64,000 bases of DNA. Source: Herbinix hemicellulosilytica (lineage in GTDB: Bacteria > Bacillota > Clostridia > Lachnospirales > Lachnospiraceae). The stretch spans positions 1 through 64,000 of the forward strand of contig NZ_CVTD020000011.1 of assembly GCF_002904165.1 (NCBI RefSeq), read 5' to 3'. Below are positions 1-8,441 of this stretch, piece by piece (the first letter of the stretch is position 1; each line of letters starts with the position of its first letter). A model generated the notes under the pieces. It was not told the origin of the DNA, did no database searches, and saw only the letters and a list, made by a program, of their open reading frames with translations. Position numbers and translations under genes: made by a program.

Positions 1-72
1 GCATTTTAACAGGTGAAAGGGTTAAGGTGTAAGGAATAAGGTTATTATGGTTAAGAAGTATTAGATAAGGTT

Positions 73-141
73 AGAAGTATTGATTTTAAAGGGATTGAAG
101 ACTATATTGAAGATAATATTGATAAAGCAATGGAAAAGTGA
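73..141 (+). pseudogene. Short C-terminal-like gene fragment in repeat module 1
   Basis: An open segment without its own start codon or ribosome site encodes about 22 residues containing IDFKGIEDYIEDNID and ends at a TGA (139-141). A diverged copy recurs in module 2 (610-690) and its beginning again near 1100 in the truncated third module. Conservation of the coding-like sequence suggests the tail of a once longer gene carried by the module. The parent family was not recognised. Confidence 0.3.
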
Positions 142-465
142 AATGAACTCTTATCCCTTAACCCTTGAAACTTTACCCTGTTCATCTTGCACCTTACCCC
201 ATTTAGAACCGACTTTATTTTAAAAAATGTTACAAGAAATAAGGTAAAAGTGTTAATAAATGGAATGAAAATATGGAATTTTTGAACCGACTTTATTATA
301 TGGAAAGAATTAGGAAAATGGGCATAAGGCGAGAAGGAATAAGGGGTTGAGGGTGTGAGGGCTGGAGCGGAGTTTATTTTAAATATACAGTAGTTGTATA
401 ATTTAAATAAAGTTGACTCCATTAAAATAAAGTTCGCTCCATAAAAATAAAGTTCATTCCATAAT

Positions 466-517
466 CCCGTAGTAAATGCAGGATAACCCCTGTTTTGCTG
501 CGGGGTTTGCTTTTTTT
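466..517 (+). terminator. Rho-independent terminator of module 1
   Basis: The outer stem CCCGTAGTAAA pairs with TTTTGCTGCGGG, with an inner CAGG/CCTG stem, followed by TTTGCTTTTTTT. Confidence 0.7.
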
Positions 518-1011
518 ACAGGGGAAAGGGCTAAGGTATAAGGACTAAGTTATTAGATTTTTCATTAGAATTTTGATTAGAATTATTTGTTGGTTACAGC
601 CTTAAAACTATTGATTTTAAAGGGATTGAGAGAAGTATTGACTACTGTATTGAAGATAATATTGATATAGCAACTGAAAGGGTGAAATAAAACCTTAACC
701 CTTAACCCATGAAACTTATTCCTATTTTCCTTTCAACATATCCCTATTTGGAACCGACTTTATTTTAAAAATTACTACAAGAATTAAGGAATAAATGTTA
801 TTAAATGGAATGAAAATATGGAATTTTTGAACCGACTTTATTATATGGAAAGAATTAGGAAAATGGGCATAAGGCGAGAAGGGATAAGGGTTTGAGGGAA
901 AGTCGTTTGGAGCGGAGTTTATTTTAAATATACAGTAGTGTATAATACAAATAAAGTTGACTCCATGATAATAAAGTTCGCTCTACAAAAATAAGTTCAT
1001 TCCAAAATCCC

Positions 1012-1057
1012 GCAGCAGATGAAAGAGAAATCTTCATTTGCTGCGTGGTTTGTTTTT
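1012..1057 (+). terminator. Terminator-like hairpin of module 2
   Basis: GCAGCAGATGAAAGA pairs with TCTTCATTTGCTGC across a GAAA loop, followed by a T-rich tail. It differs in loop sequence from the module 1 terminator while keeping the GCAGCA/TGCTGC arms, so the structure is retained though the sequence changed. Confidence 0.6.
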
Positions 1058-1135
1058 GCAAGGAAAAGGGACTGAAAGGGTTAAGGTATAAGGAATAAGA
1101 CTGAAAGTATTGATTTTAAAGGGATTGAGAGTTAG

Positions 1136-1590
1136 TGCTGACAATAATTGTGTGTTAAGATTAGACATAAGGGGACCTTCTTTCTTATGTGGTATTTATT
1201 GTGGGCACTTTAAATTCTACGAGAAGTTGGTTCCCTTTTCTAGTATTAACTAAAAAATTATTTTGAAATGGATACAGAGAAAATTGATGTAAGCAAGGTT
1301 TCTGCTAAAGAAGCAGCAAAAATAATATTTGGGTACATTAAGAAATTTTAATATCATGCAACAGATATAAAATTTTTTCATTATCTGAGAGATTTTAAGC
1401 CTAGCTTTATATTATTAAACTATAATAAATAATTATTTATACGTTTTTTTAAATGTGATATAATTACTTGAGTTTAAATTTTATGGAATATATAATTATA
1501 GCTTATGCTGTATAAGGTATTGGCTTATGCATGCATATATTTTGACATGAAGGGTAATTGTTATTTGTTAAATGTAAAGGGGTGACCGGT
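1136..1590. other. Gene-poor stretch between repeat array and first lipoprotein
   Basis: No supported gene. A 27-codon open frame at 1268-1351 (beginning MDTEKIDVSKVSAKEAAK) lacks a ribosome-binding site and may be a gene remnant. The rest is AT-rich non-coding sequence. Confidence 0.4.
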
Positions 1591-1591
1591 T

Positions 1592-1927
1592 ACGAAAAAA
1601 ATATCATTATTATTGGGTGTCATTTTGTTAATGTCGCTATTTTCTTCATGTTCCAATAAAGAGTATGAAAATTTCCAGGAACTTAATAGCGGGTCAAAGT
1701 TGCAGAGGGGTAACATAATTTATACTTTTTACAGTGCGCTGCCTAAGGATTCTCTAAGAGGTAAACAAATAGGAATAATTGATGGCGATAAAAAACATAA
1801 AGTGTTTGAAGTAAAAGGCTTTTCGTCCGATGAATGGATTATAGAATATTATGATGTAATTATGTCAGTTTATAATTTATACAAAGCAGATACCGTAACC
1901 GAAATACCGGACGAATTGAAACAATGA
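1592..1927 (+). CDS. Small putative lipoprotein
   Basis: Encodes about 110 residues beginning (T)KKISLLLGVILLMSLFSSC: two lysines, a hydrophobic core and a lipobox LFSSC, so it should be lipidated and anchored outside the membrane. The mature part is polar with no family recognised. The start is odd. A good ribosome site AAAGGGG (1576-1582) is followed after 9 bases by ACG at 1592, not ATG, and the next canonical start (TTG at 1613) would remove the lysines and leave a weak signal peptide. Either translation starts at ACG or an ATG has been mutated. No terminator follows; the next gene is 160 bases on. Confidence 0.5.
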   Translation, partial: TKKISLLLGVILLMSLFSSCSNKEYENFQELNSGSKLQRGNIIYTFYSALPKDSLRGKQIGIIDGDKKHKVFEVKGFSSDEWIIEYYDVIMSVYNLYKADTVTEIPDELKQ

Positions 1928-2090
1928 ATGTAAAGTTTCAATTATATTATTTACAATACTTATTATCAACCATTGGAATCAATACGGATTTATTATAAAT
2001 ATGATAGTGTATTATATTTAAACCGGCATAAAAATTAGCTATTAAATATCGTAAATCAATATTAGCCATTATATAGGAGGTAGATAAAAT

Positions 2091-2435
2091 ATGCCTTTTA
2101 TCAGTACAAAAACAAATGTAAAATTAACAGATGAAAAATATGATTCTATTAAGAAAAAGCTCGGTAAGGCAATAGAGCTGATACCGGGTAAAAGCGAAAA
2201 CTGGATTATGCTTTCATTTGAAGATGGCAGCAAAATGTATTTTAAGGGTAAAGATGATAGACCTTTAGCTTTTGTGGAAGTAAAGCTTTTTGGCAAAGCA
2301 TCAAGAGATGCCTACAATAACCTGACAATAGAAATTACCAATATATTGAATGATGAACTTAACATACCGCCGGACTGCATCTATGTAAAATATGAAGAAG
2401 TTTCAAATTGGGGCTGGAACGGCAGCAATTTCTGA
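2091..2435 (+). CDS. MIF-like phenylpyruvate/dopachrome tautomerase family protein
   Basis: A 114-residue protein of the macrophage migration inhibitory factor / tautomerase superfamily. It starts MPFISTKTNVKL, so removal of Met exposes the family's catalytic N-terminal proline. The middle contains NWIMLSFEDGSKMYFKG, matching the family's second strand region, and the length equals that of classical MIF (about 114-115). These small cytosolic proteins form trimers and tautomerise keto/enol substrates such as phenylpyruvate; the physiological substrate in bacteria is usually unknown. A strong AGGAGG site lies 9-12 bases before the ATG. It is followed by a strong bidirectional terminator and looks monocistronic. 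Confidence 0.8.
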   Translation: MPFISTKTNVKLTDEKYDSIKKKLGKAIELIPGKSENWIMLSFEDGSKMYFKGKDDRPLAFVEVKLFGKASRDAYNNLTIEITNILNDELNIPPDCIYVKYEEVSNWGWNGSNF

Positions 2436-2596
2436 TATAGTAAAAGCAAAACGAAAATTTATTTGGTCACTGGTGAGATTGTTTAAGATACTGCATAGAA
2501 TGAAAAAGTCAAAGAAGTTTATGAAATGATATGTCAAATTTCATAAAAATTTTAAAAGAAAGATAACAGTCATTATAGTAAAACAGTGATTATAAA

Positions 2597-2635
2597 TATG
2601 TCAGGAATACTCCTAAACCAGGAGTTTCCTGACAT
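2597..2635. terminator. Bidirectional terminator hairpin
   Basis: TATGTCAGGAA-TACTCCT pairs with AGGAGT-TTCCTGACATA across a short AAACC loop. It is a near-perfect long stem between a rightward gene (tautomerase) and the convergent coiled-coil gene. Confidence 0.75.
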
Positions 2636-2711
2636 ATGTTTATATCTTACAAGGGGGATCAATATTTTTTATTTATCATTACTGAAAATATTTATACACA
2701 GTTAAATAGTT

Positions 2712-3026
2712 TTACTCATTGGTTACGGCAGCTTCATTTATTATTGCCTGAAGCTCGGCAAGCTGTTGTTTAAGAACTAAATTTTCTTTTGTTAAATCTT
2801 CGTTTTGAATTTTCAGTTCATTGTTTTCTGTTTTAAGTTTTAAAAGTTCTTTTTCATAGGTCTTAAGATTTTCTTCCAGCAAAATAGATTTGGCACTGTC
2901 AATGTTATTTTTAATCTGTATTTTTAATCTTGCTATCTCTGCATGAAGGCTTTCATTCTCATCTTTCAGTGAGCCTATTATTTTATCAACTTCAGTTATT
3001 TTATAACCAAGCAAAACCCTTTTCAT
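2712..3026 (-). CDS. Small coiled-coil protein, DivIVA/GpsB-like N-terminus
   Basis: A 104-residue protein with no membrane segment. Its first 20 residues (MKRVLLGYKITEVDKIIGSL) resemble the GY..xEVDxF lipid-binding start of DivIVA/GpsB-type cell-pole proteins. Residues 20-95 are a continuous heptad-rich, Glu/Lys/Leu-rich coiled coil. The conserved phenylalanine that inserts into the membrane in DivIVA is not evident, so the DivIVA link is tentative. It is transcribed divergently from the exopolysaccharide operon from a TTGACA-17-TATTAT promoter, which may place it under shared control. A role as a polar or septal scaffold is inference. Confidence 0.6.
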   Translation of the reverse strand: MKRVLLGYKITEVDKIIGSLKDENESLHAEIARLKIQIKNNIDSAKSILLEENLKTYEKELLKLKTENNELKIQNEDLTKENLVLKQQLAELQAIINEAAVTNE

Positions 3027-3060
3027 ATTATCATTCCCCTATATGTAAATTTATACAATA

Positions 3061-3089
3061 ATAATATGATATAACGATATGAGTGTCAA
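3061..3089 (-). promoter_or_regulatory. Sigma-A promoter of the DivIVA-like gene
   Basis: On the minus strand TTGACA (3089-3084) and TATTAT (3066-3061) are separated by exactly 17 bases, upstream of an AGGGGAA ribosome site. Confidence 0.65.
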
Positions 3090-3141
3090 TATTTAACAAT
3101 TGCAAGATGATTTTACTGTATATTTTGTAACTGGGAAATTA

Positions 3142-3170
3142 TTGAAATAAATAACATATTGTACTATAAT
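3142..3170 (+). promoter_or_regulatory. Sigma-A promoter of the exopolysaccharide operon
   Basis: TTGAAA (3142-3147) and TATAAT (3165-3170) are separated by 17 bases. The predicted start is about 30 bases before the first gene, which has an AGGAGGG ribosome site. It diverges from the promoter at 3061-3089 with about 50 bases between the -35 boxes. Confidence 0.75.
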
Positions 3171-3205
3171 ATAAAAAAGAAACGGCGGACAGGAGGGATG
3201 GGTGT

Positions 3206-5383
3206 ATGAACACCATCCTTATTATAGGAAATTATAATACTTTTACTAATTTATTGTATAAAAAATTCCATACGGAAAAATGGCGCATATATACACTGGT
3301 TAACAATAAGAAACTAATTAAGCCCATACAGGTATTTGAACAATATGTATTTGATTATAAAAGCGATACGGTTAAAGAGGTTATAGAAAGCTGTCGGCCT
3401 GATGTTATTCTTTTTACCGGTGCTTACGATTCATCTTACAATTGGAATTTAAAAAACGTAAACGACACGGCATTAAGTTTTATTGCAGATTTAAGCAATG
3501 TTCTTGTTTCTGCGGCTGCTTTAGGAATAAAGCATTTTGTTTACCTATCCTCTGAAGCGGTTTTTGAAGACGATTATTTAATTGACATTAAAGAAGATAT
3601 GCCTGCAACTCCCAAAGGCTATAAAGGTATGGCAATCGCCCTGGGAGAAAACATTACTTTATACTTCGGACAAGCCTCTCAGACAGAGACAACTGTGGCA
3701 CGGCTGGCATATATGTATAAAATTCCTTCCAACAGGGAAGAATGCAGCGACCCCATATCAAAAATGTGTCTGGAAGCTCTGATAAAAGGCCGTTTGCAGG
3801 TAAATGCCAAGAAGGAATTTTCATGCCTTTATGTAAAGGACGCTGTCGAAGCCTTATACTTGCTTATAAATGCTGAGGTAAGAAAACATAACCTATATCA
3901 TATATCTTCACGGGAAGAAATAACGGAAGACAAAATAGCAGGTTTAATTAAGGAAAACTATCCTCATCCGGTTGATATTGTTGATAAAACAATTGGCTTA
4001 AAAAAACGGAATTATCTTTCGGATGAAAGGTTTCATACAGAATTTTCATTTGAGGCAAGAAACAGCTTTACCGAAACTGTACCAAAGATTATTACTTATA
4101 TAGATAAACATAAGAAACACTTTTTATATAAAGATGAAATTTATCAGAAAGAACAGGACAAGAATAGTCTGACCCGGCTCTTTAGAAAGGCAGTTCCTTT
4201 TATTGAATGTTTCGTAATTTTTATTCCGGTATTTTTATTAAGCAATGTTATAATCGGAAACCGTAATTTTTCAAGCATTAACTTTTATTTGCTGTATGTA
4301 CTGCTGTTTGCCGTTGTATACGGTTCGCAGCAGGCTATATTTGCATCTTTGCTAAGTGTTATCGGTCAGGTTTTAAATAGGTTTTTAAACCCGGAAAGTG
4401 CTTTTCTTTATACAGATACGGATTTATATATCCAGATTGTTCAGATTTTTATAGTAGGCTTGACGGTTGGCTATTTAAAAGACCGGTACGGTGATCTTAA
4501 TAAAAAACTTAATGATGAAATAGATTTCCTTAAAGAAAAACTAAATGATATTAAAATTATCAATTCAAGCAATAAAAAAATAAAAGATTATTATACCGAC
4601 AAGTTAATTGGCAGCAAAGAAAGTATCGGAAGAATATATGACATAACGTCAAAAATACATAAAGCTGAAAAAGGTGAGATTTTATTTGCTGCTCTTGATA
4701 TTTTGAAAGAGATTATGGAAACAGAAGAAGTTTCTATTTACTTGGTAACAAATAAAGATTATTGCCGCCTGGCATCATCTTCAGGGGCAAAAGCATGCTC
4801 TCTTGGAAAATCAATACGTATAAAAGATTATCCCATGATTTTTGATATTTTGAAGATGAGGCAGGTATATATAAACAGGACCCTGGACAGTAACCTGCCA
4901 ATGATGGCCAGTGCTTTGTTTGATGATAAGCAAAATATGAGAATAGTTATATTCTTATGGGATCTGCCTTATGAGAGGATGACCTTATACAATGCAAATT
5001 TGCTGACAGTAGTCGGTGCTTTGGTTTATTCAGCTTTCGTCCAGGGAGCCAATTATATGGATGCTTTGGCATACAAAAGGTTTATGCCCGGCACTACTAT
5101 TTTACGTGAAGATGCTTTCAATGAAATGGTTGACGTATATAAGAGGGCTAAAGAAAAGGGCTATACGGAATCATGCATATTATATATTCAAAAAGAAGAT
5201 TTGACTTTAAAAGAAGTTAATGAAAAAATTCGGCCGATGCTTCGTGAAACAGACTATATAGGCTTAAGGGCGGACGGAAATTTGGCAGTGCTTCTTACCA
5301 ATACCGGTGAAAATGAGTCGGTATATGTAAGAGAGCGTTTACATAAAGCCAATATAAAGACTTACTTAAGTTACAATATCTGA
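3206..5383 (+). CDS. pelD: PelD-like c-di-GMP receptor fused to a degenerate epimerase domain
   Basis: A 725-residue protein. Residues 1-300 form an NAD-dependent epimerase/dehydratase (SDR) domain, but the Rossmann glycine motif reads IIGNYNTFTN and the expected YxxxK is Y139-K-G-M-A143, so the catalytic Lys is missing. About four membrane segments (roughly 331-350, 358-374, 376-392, 407-424) come next, then a coiled coil (425-465), a GAF-like domain (480-615) and a degenerate GGDEF domain. In the latter the GGDEF signature is ADGNL (689-693), while the inhibitory I-site R680-E-T-D683 is intact. In PelD of known Pel systems such an I-site binds c-di-GMP and activates polymer synthesis post-translationally. 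The PelE-, PelF- and PelG-like genes follow, supporting the call. The pseudo-epimerase part may be structural or sugar-sensing (inference). Confidence 0.85.
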   Translation: MNTILIIGNYNTFTNLLYKKFHTEKWRIYTLVNNKKLIKPIQVFEQYVFDYKSDTVKEVIESCRPDVILFTGAYDSSYNWNLKNVNDTALSFIADLSNVLVSAAALGIKHFVYLSSEAVFEDDYLIDIKEDMPATPKGYKGMAIALGENITLYFGQASQTETTVARLAYMYKIPSNREECSDPISKMCLEALIKGRLQVNAKKEFSCLYVKDAVEALYLLINAEVRKHNLYHISSREEITEDKIAGLIKENYPHPVDIVDKTIGLKKRNYLSDERFHTEFSFEARNSFTETVPKIITYIDKHKKHFLYKDEIYQKEQDKNSLTRLFRKAVPFIECFVIFIPVFLLSNVIIGNRNFSSINFYLLYVLLFAVVYGSQQAIFASLLSVIGQVLNRFLNPESAFLYTDTDLYIQIVQIFIVGLTVGYLKDRYGDLNKKLNDEIDFLKEKLNDIKIINSSNKKIKDYYTDKLIGSKESIGRIYDITSKIHKAEKGEILFAALDILKEIMETEEVSIYLVTNKDYCRLASSSGAKACSLGKSIRIKDYPMIFDILKMRQVYINRTLDSNLPMMASALFDDKQNMRIVIFLWDLPYERMTLYNANLLTVVGALVYSAFVQGANYMDALAYKRFMPGTTILREDAFNEMVDVYKRAKEKGYTESCILYIQKEDLTLKEVNEKIRPMLRETDYIGLRADGNLAVLLTNTGENESVYVRERLHKANIKTYLSYNI

Positions 5384-5420
5384 CTTAAGTTATAATATCT
5401 GACTTAGTTACAATATCTGA
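5365..5420 (+). repeat. Three 19-bp tandem repeats spanning the pelD-like stop codon
   Basis: CTTAAGTTACAATATCTGA (5365-5383) is followed by a copy with one change (5384-5402) and an 18-bp copy (5403-5420). The first copy encodes the last residues and the TGA stop of the pelD-like gene. Confidence 0.85.
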
Positions 5421-5462
5421 CTTGAGTAAAAATTATAAAATTTAAGTCATTATCCTTATGTA

Positions 5463-5500
5463 AATTTACAATTTATAAAAAATGTTTATAAATGTAAATT
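5463..5500 (+). other. AT-rich intercistronic hairpin between pelD-like and pelE-like genes
   Basis: AATTTACAATTTATAAA pairs with TTTATAAATGTAAATT with one bulged base and a 5-base loop. No U-run follows directly. It lies in the 233-base gap of an otherwise tightly packed operon and might attenuate or stabilise the message; function unproven. Confidence 0.4.
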
Positions 5501-5616
5501 ATTTATATGAAATAAAGAAAAAAATTTTTATTCTAAATCTATTTAGGGGAATTTTGAAGTGATAATTTAGATTTTTTATAAAAACTTAAAAAGTACTTAA
5601 ATTAGAGGGAAATAAA

Positions 5617-6525
5617 ATGGATACACAAGGGTTTTGGCCTATTTTAATAATATTGATTTTAAATACTTTACTTGCATTTACTTTATTGGTGCTGTCAAAT
5701 TTCTATGACAGAAAACGCAAGGAAATGATGATGCTGTCCTGGTTTATTATTATCGTTCCTTTGGCGGGAATTATATATTTAACTACCGGAGTTCTTATAA
5801 ACTATCTTCTTCGCAAAAGAAATGTAGATATGAGTGATGTCAGTTTCAGCCAGGAAAGGGAAAAGCTGATACTGCCTCCGAATCATGAAGCTGAAATGAA
5901 TTATGTTCCGATACATGATGCTATTGCCGTTTCAGATCCGGCAAGCTTAAGGAAGCTCCTTTTGGATACCATGCTAAGCAATGCCAAAAGAAAGCTGTCA
6001 AGTGTGGCGATAGCAATGAACAGCACAGATACAGAATCTTCCCATTACGCAGCAACCATGATTATGGATGCTTTGGCCGAACTTCGCCCCGCAGCCCAGG
6101 ATATGGTTGAAAGAATGAGAAGGTTTCCGGAAGATGTGGAATTAAATCTTCTTACTTTTGACTTTATATACGAATTTATAGGCTTAAATATTATGTCAGC
6201 TATTGAACAGGAAGCATACATATACACCTTGGATGAGGTGGCTGAAAATCTTTTTAATTATAATCTTTGGTATATGACAGCAACTCATTATTTAAAGATG
6301 ACAGACTTATTTATATCATTAAAGGACTTCAAAATGGCGGATAAATGGTGCAAAAGGGCAGAAAAATACCGGCCTGATATGTTGGACACATATAAGGCTA
6401 AGCTCCATCTTTTATTTAGCCGGCAAAATTATAAGGAGTTTCTTAACTGTTTAAATTTATTAAAACAATCAGATATTTTAGTTGATGATGAGATTATGGA
6501 CTTGTTCAGAGTATATACATGCTGA
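5617..6525 (+). CDS. pelE: PelE-like membrane protein with TPR-type helical repeats
   Basis: A 302-residue protein with two membrane helices at about 8-28 and 40-60, then a basic loop and a cytoplasmic all-helical region. The C-terminal part (about 215-295) has TPR-like helix pairs (ALHYLKMTDL..., MADKWCKRAEKYRP). PelE of Pseudomonas has the same layout (N-terminal membrane helices plus TPRs) and scaffolds PelD with the other inner-membrane Pel proteins. Position directly between the PelD-like and PelF/PelG genes supports the call more than sequence similarity does. The start ATG follows AGAGGGA, and the next gene starts 26 bases after the stop. Confidence 0.65.
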   Translation: MDTQGFWPILIILILNTLLAFTLLVLSNFYDRKRKEMMMLSWFIIIVPLAGIIYLTTGVLINYLLRKRNVDMSDVSFSQEREKLILPPNHEAEMNYVPIHDAIAVSDPASLRKLLLDTMLSNAKRKLSSVAIAMNSTDTESSHYAATMIMDALAELRPAAQDMVERMRRFPEDVELNLLTFDFIYEFIGLNIMSAIEQEAYIYTLDEVAENLFNYNLWYMTATHYLKMTDLFISLKDFKMADKWCKRAEKYRPDMLDTYKAKLHLLFSRQNYKEFLNCLNLLKQSDILVDDEIMDLFRVYTC

Positions 6526-6551
6526 TTTTTTAATAAAGGACGAGATTTAAA

Positions 6552-8441
6552 ATGATATCACGAAGAAATTATTTGGCAATTGTTATGTTAATTATAACAA
6601 TTTTTATAATGTGTATGATTGTTGGAAGGTCAAATGATTTTATCATAAATAATTTTATAAAGATTAAGGCTTCGGATAAGTTTAACCTCGACAACAGTGC
6701 ATTATTGACAGCTAAAAAGCTGAATATTGAAAATATTATAAATGATAATGTTAACATTCTAATGAAAAATAAAAAACGAGCAGCCATAATATCCGAAAAC
6801 GAAAGAGATACTCTGACAGGTTTAATTACAGAATGGTGTGTTTATAACAAATATTTATATAAAATATATACAAATCTGCCTGCAAAAGATGAAATTGACG
6901 ATTATAGCCTGATTATCTTCGGGGATTTTGATTTTACCAAAAGCGACAAAAAAATTTTATATGAGTTTGCCGATTTGGGAAAGTCCATGATAGTTACCAA
7001 GCTTCCGGATTATCAAGCTATAAGACTTGACAAAGATCTTGCAGGCTTTTTTGGTATTGATAAGGTTCTTGCAAATGAGGTAAAGGCAGACGGGATTAAG
7101 ATATTTTCTCAATTTATGATAAACGGAGAAAGAATATATGAAAAAGGAGACTATTTTGGAAGCGAAGACGATACAAGGATTTATGTGCCTCATTTTAAAT
7201 TGTCTCCGGGTTATGAAGTATATGCGGTAGGCCTTATTGATGATTATGATGAACTGGGAATGGACCATATTGATTTGCCACCGCTTTTATGGAGAACTAA
7301 AACAAGAAATTCATTTGTGTTTGTGGTAGGAAGCGATGTTTTCAGAAGAACGCCGCTAATTGGGATACTGACGGGGTTTATGGCTAATGAAAGCGATGTT
7401 TACTTATACCCGGTTATTAATGCACAGACCATATCCCTGGTAGATTTTCCGTATCTTTCCGATGAAAACAATAAGACTTTAATGTCACTTTATACAAGAA
7501 GTTCAAAAGATTTGGCCAGGGATATTTTATGGCCAAACATAGTACAGATATTGAAAAATTACGGAGGTTCATATAATTTTTTCGCCGCATCCCAGCTTGA
7601 TTATTTGGACATTGTGGAACCTAAAACCGAAAACTTAAAATTTTACATAAAAGAAATTCAGAAGCTTGCGGGAAATTTAGGATTATCCTTAAGCCAGGTA
7701 TCAGATTTGGATATAAAAGATGTCTTGGATATAAATCTTTCATATTACAGTCAAAATCTGACTGACAAAAAGTTTACTTCATTATATTTGGGCTCTTTTA
7801 ATGAAAATGATTTTTTGAGCAATTCTGATCATGAATTGCTTAAAGATATCACTTTGGTTATGTCCGATTACAATGAAGGTGACAGGCTTTTGGATTTAAT
7901 TAATGAAGATGTACTGTCAGTAAAATTTAATTTATACGGTTATCGGCATGAAACTATGGATGATATTTTGATGATTTTCATAGAAAATGCTTTGGGCTTA
8001 TGCAATATGAAAGTGGATATAGGCCGAGTTATTTTCCCTAATGATAAGTTTGACGAATGGAATAATTTAAGCCTTATATGGTCCAAAGGGGATACTTACT
8101 TTAATGAATTTTCCGTATTTGACATGGTATCCGTGTCCGAAATGGAAAAGAGGATAAGACGTTTTCTGGCTTTGGATTATACCTATGAATACGATAACAA
8201 TAAAATTGATGTAAATATCAGTAATTTTGATAAAGAAGCATACTTTATACTTTCTGTGTATGATAAGAATATTGATTCGGTAGAAAACGGCACCTTTAAA
8301 AAAATCAGAGAAAATAAATATTTAATAAAGGCTACGGATGATAATTTGCATATAAAGCTTAAAGAAGAAAAAATTCTTGGTAAGCCGAAGAATAACAGAA
8401 GTATACATCATGATCCGTACGCCGGGGAGGAGCAACCGTGA
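6552..8441 (+). CDS. DUF2194-type membrane-anchored protein (PelA position)
   Basis: A 629-residue protein with an N-terminal membrane anchor (about 7-25) and a large domain probably outside the cell. I recognise it as DUF2194-like, a family found with Pel-type glycosyltransferases in Clostridia. In the Bacillus Pel operon this slot is held by a PelA-type deacetylase. Here a central region resembling a deacetylase/hydrolase barrel (around 255-400, with LARDILWPNIVQILKNYG) is seen, but no clear metal triad (DD with HxxxH) was found, so activity is doubtful. The C-terminal third (470-610) looks beta-rich and may bind polymer. Its stop overlaps the pelF start (GTGA), implying translational coupling. 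Confidence 0.6.
   Translation: MISRRNYLAIVMLIITIFIMCMIVGRSNDFIINNFIKIKASDKFNLDNSALLTAKKLNIENIINDNVNILMKNKKRAAIISENERDTLTGLITEWCVYNKYLYKIYTNLPAKDEIDDYSLIIFGDFDFTKSDKKILYEFADLGKSMIVTKLPDYQAIRLDKDLAGFFGIDKVLANEVKADGIKIFSQFMINGERIYEKGDYFGSEDDTRIYVPHFKLSPGYEVYAVGLIDDYDELGMDHIDLPPLLWRTKTRNSFVFVVGSDVFRRTPLIGILTGFMANESDVYLYPVINAQTISLVDFPYLSDENNKTLMSLYTRSSKDLARDILWPNIVQILKNYGGSYNFFAASQLDYLDIVEPKTENLKFYIKEIQKLAGNLGLSLSQVSDLDIKDVLDINLSYYSQNLTDKKFTSLYLGSFNENDFLSNSDHELLKDITLVMSDYNEGDRLLDLINEDVLSVKFNLYGYRHETMDDILMIFIENALGLCNMKVDIGRVIFPNDKFDEWNNLSLIWSKGDTYFNEFSVFDMVSVSEMEKRIRRFLALDYTYEYDNNKIDVNISNFDKEAYFILSVYDKNIDSVENGTFKKIRENKYLIKATDDNLHIKLKEEKILGKPKNNRSIHHDPYAGEEQP

Larger units (their letters stand above)
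9..1135. repeat. Tandem array of ~545-bp modules (two full, one truncated)
   Basis: Two long near-identical modules (about 9-517 and 518-1058) and the start of a third (1059-1135) follow each other. Each begins with an A/G-rich stretch (AAAGGGNTAAGGT...). A short open segment encoding IDFKGIE...EDNID comes next (ends near 141 and 690), then a cluster of short motifs. Forward motifs GAACCGACTTTATT sit at 206, 284, 751 and 829. Related forward motifs GGAGCGGAGTTTATT sit at 364 and 909. Inverted versions AATAAAGTTNNCTCC sit at 406, 426, 446 and at 950, 970, 990 at a 20-bp period. Each full module ends in a hairpin plus T-run. Multiple spaced short repeats facing each other resemble transposase-binding arrays at the ends of IS21-, Tn7- or Mu-type elements, but no transposase gene is present. 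The identity is inference; the repeats are seen directly. Confidence 0.7.

Noticed and set aside
102-422. Minus-strand open frame of about 100 codons in repeat module 1
   Set aside because: It lies across repeats and a terminator, has low-complexity composition and is not kept open in module 2.
1-1135. CRISPR array
   Set aside because: The short repeats are in both orientations with uneven spacing of 20 to 80 bases, without uniform spacers or cas genes.
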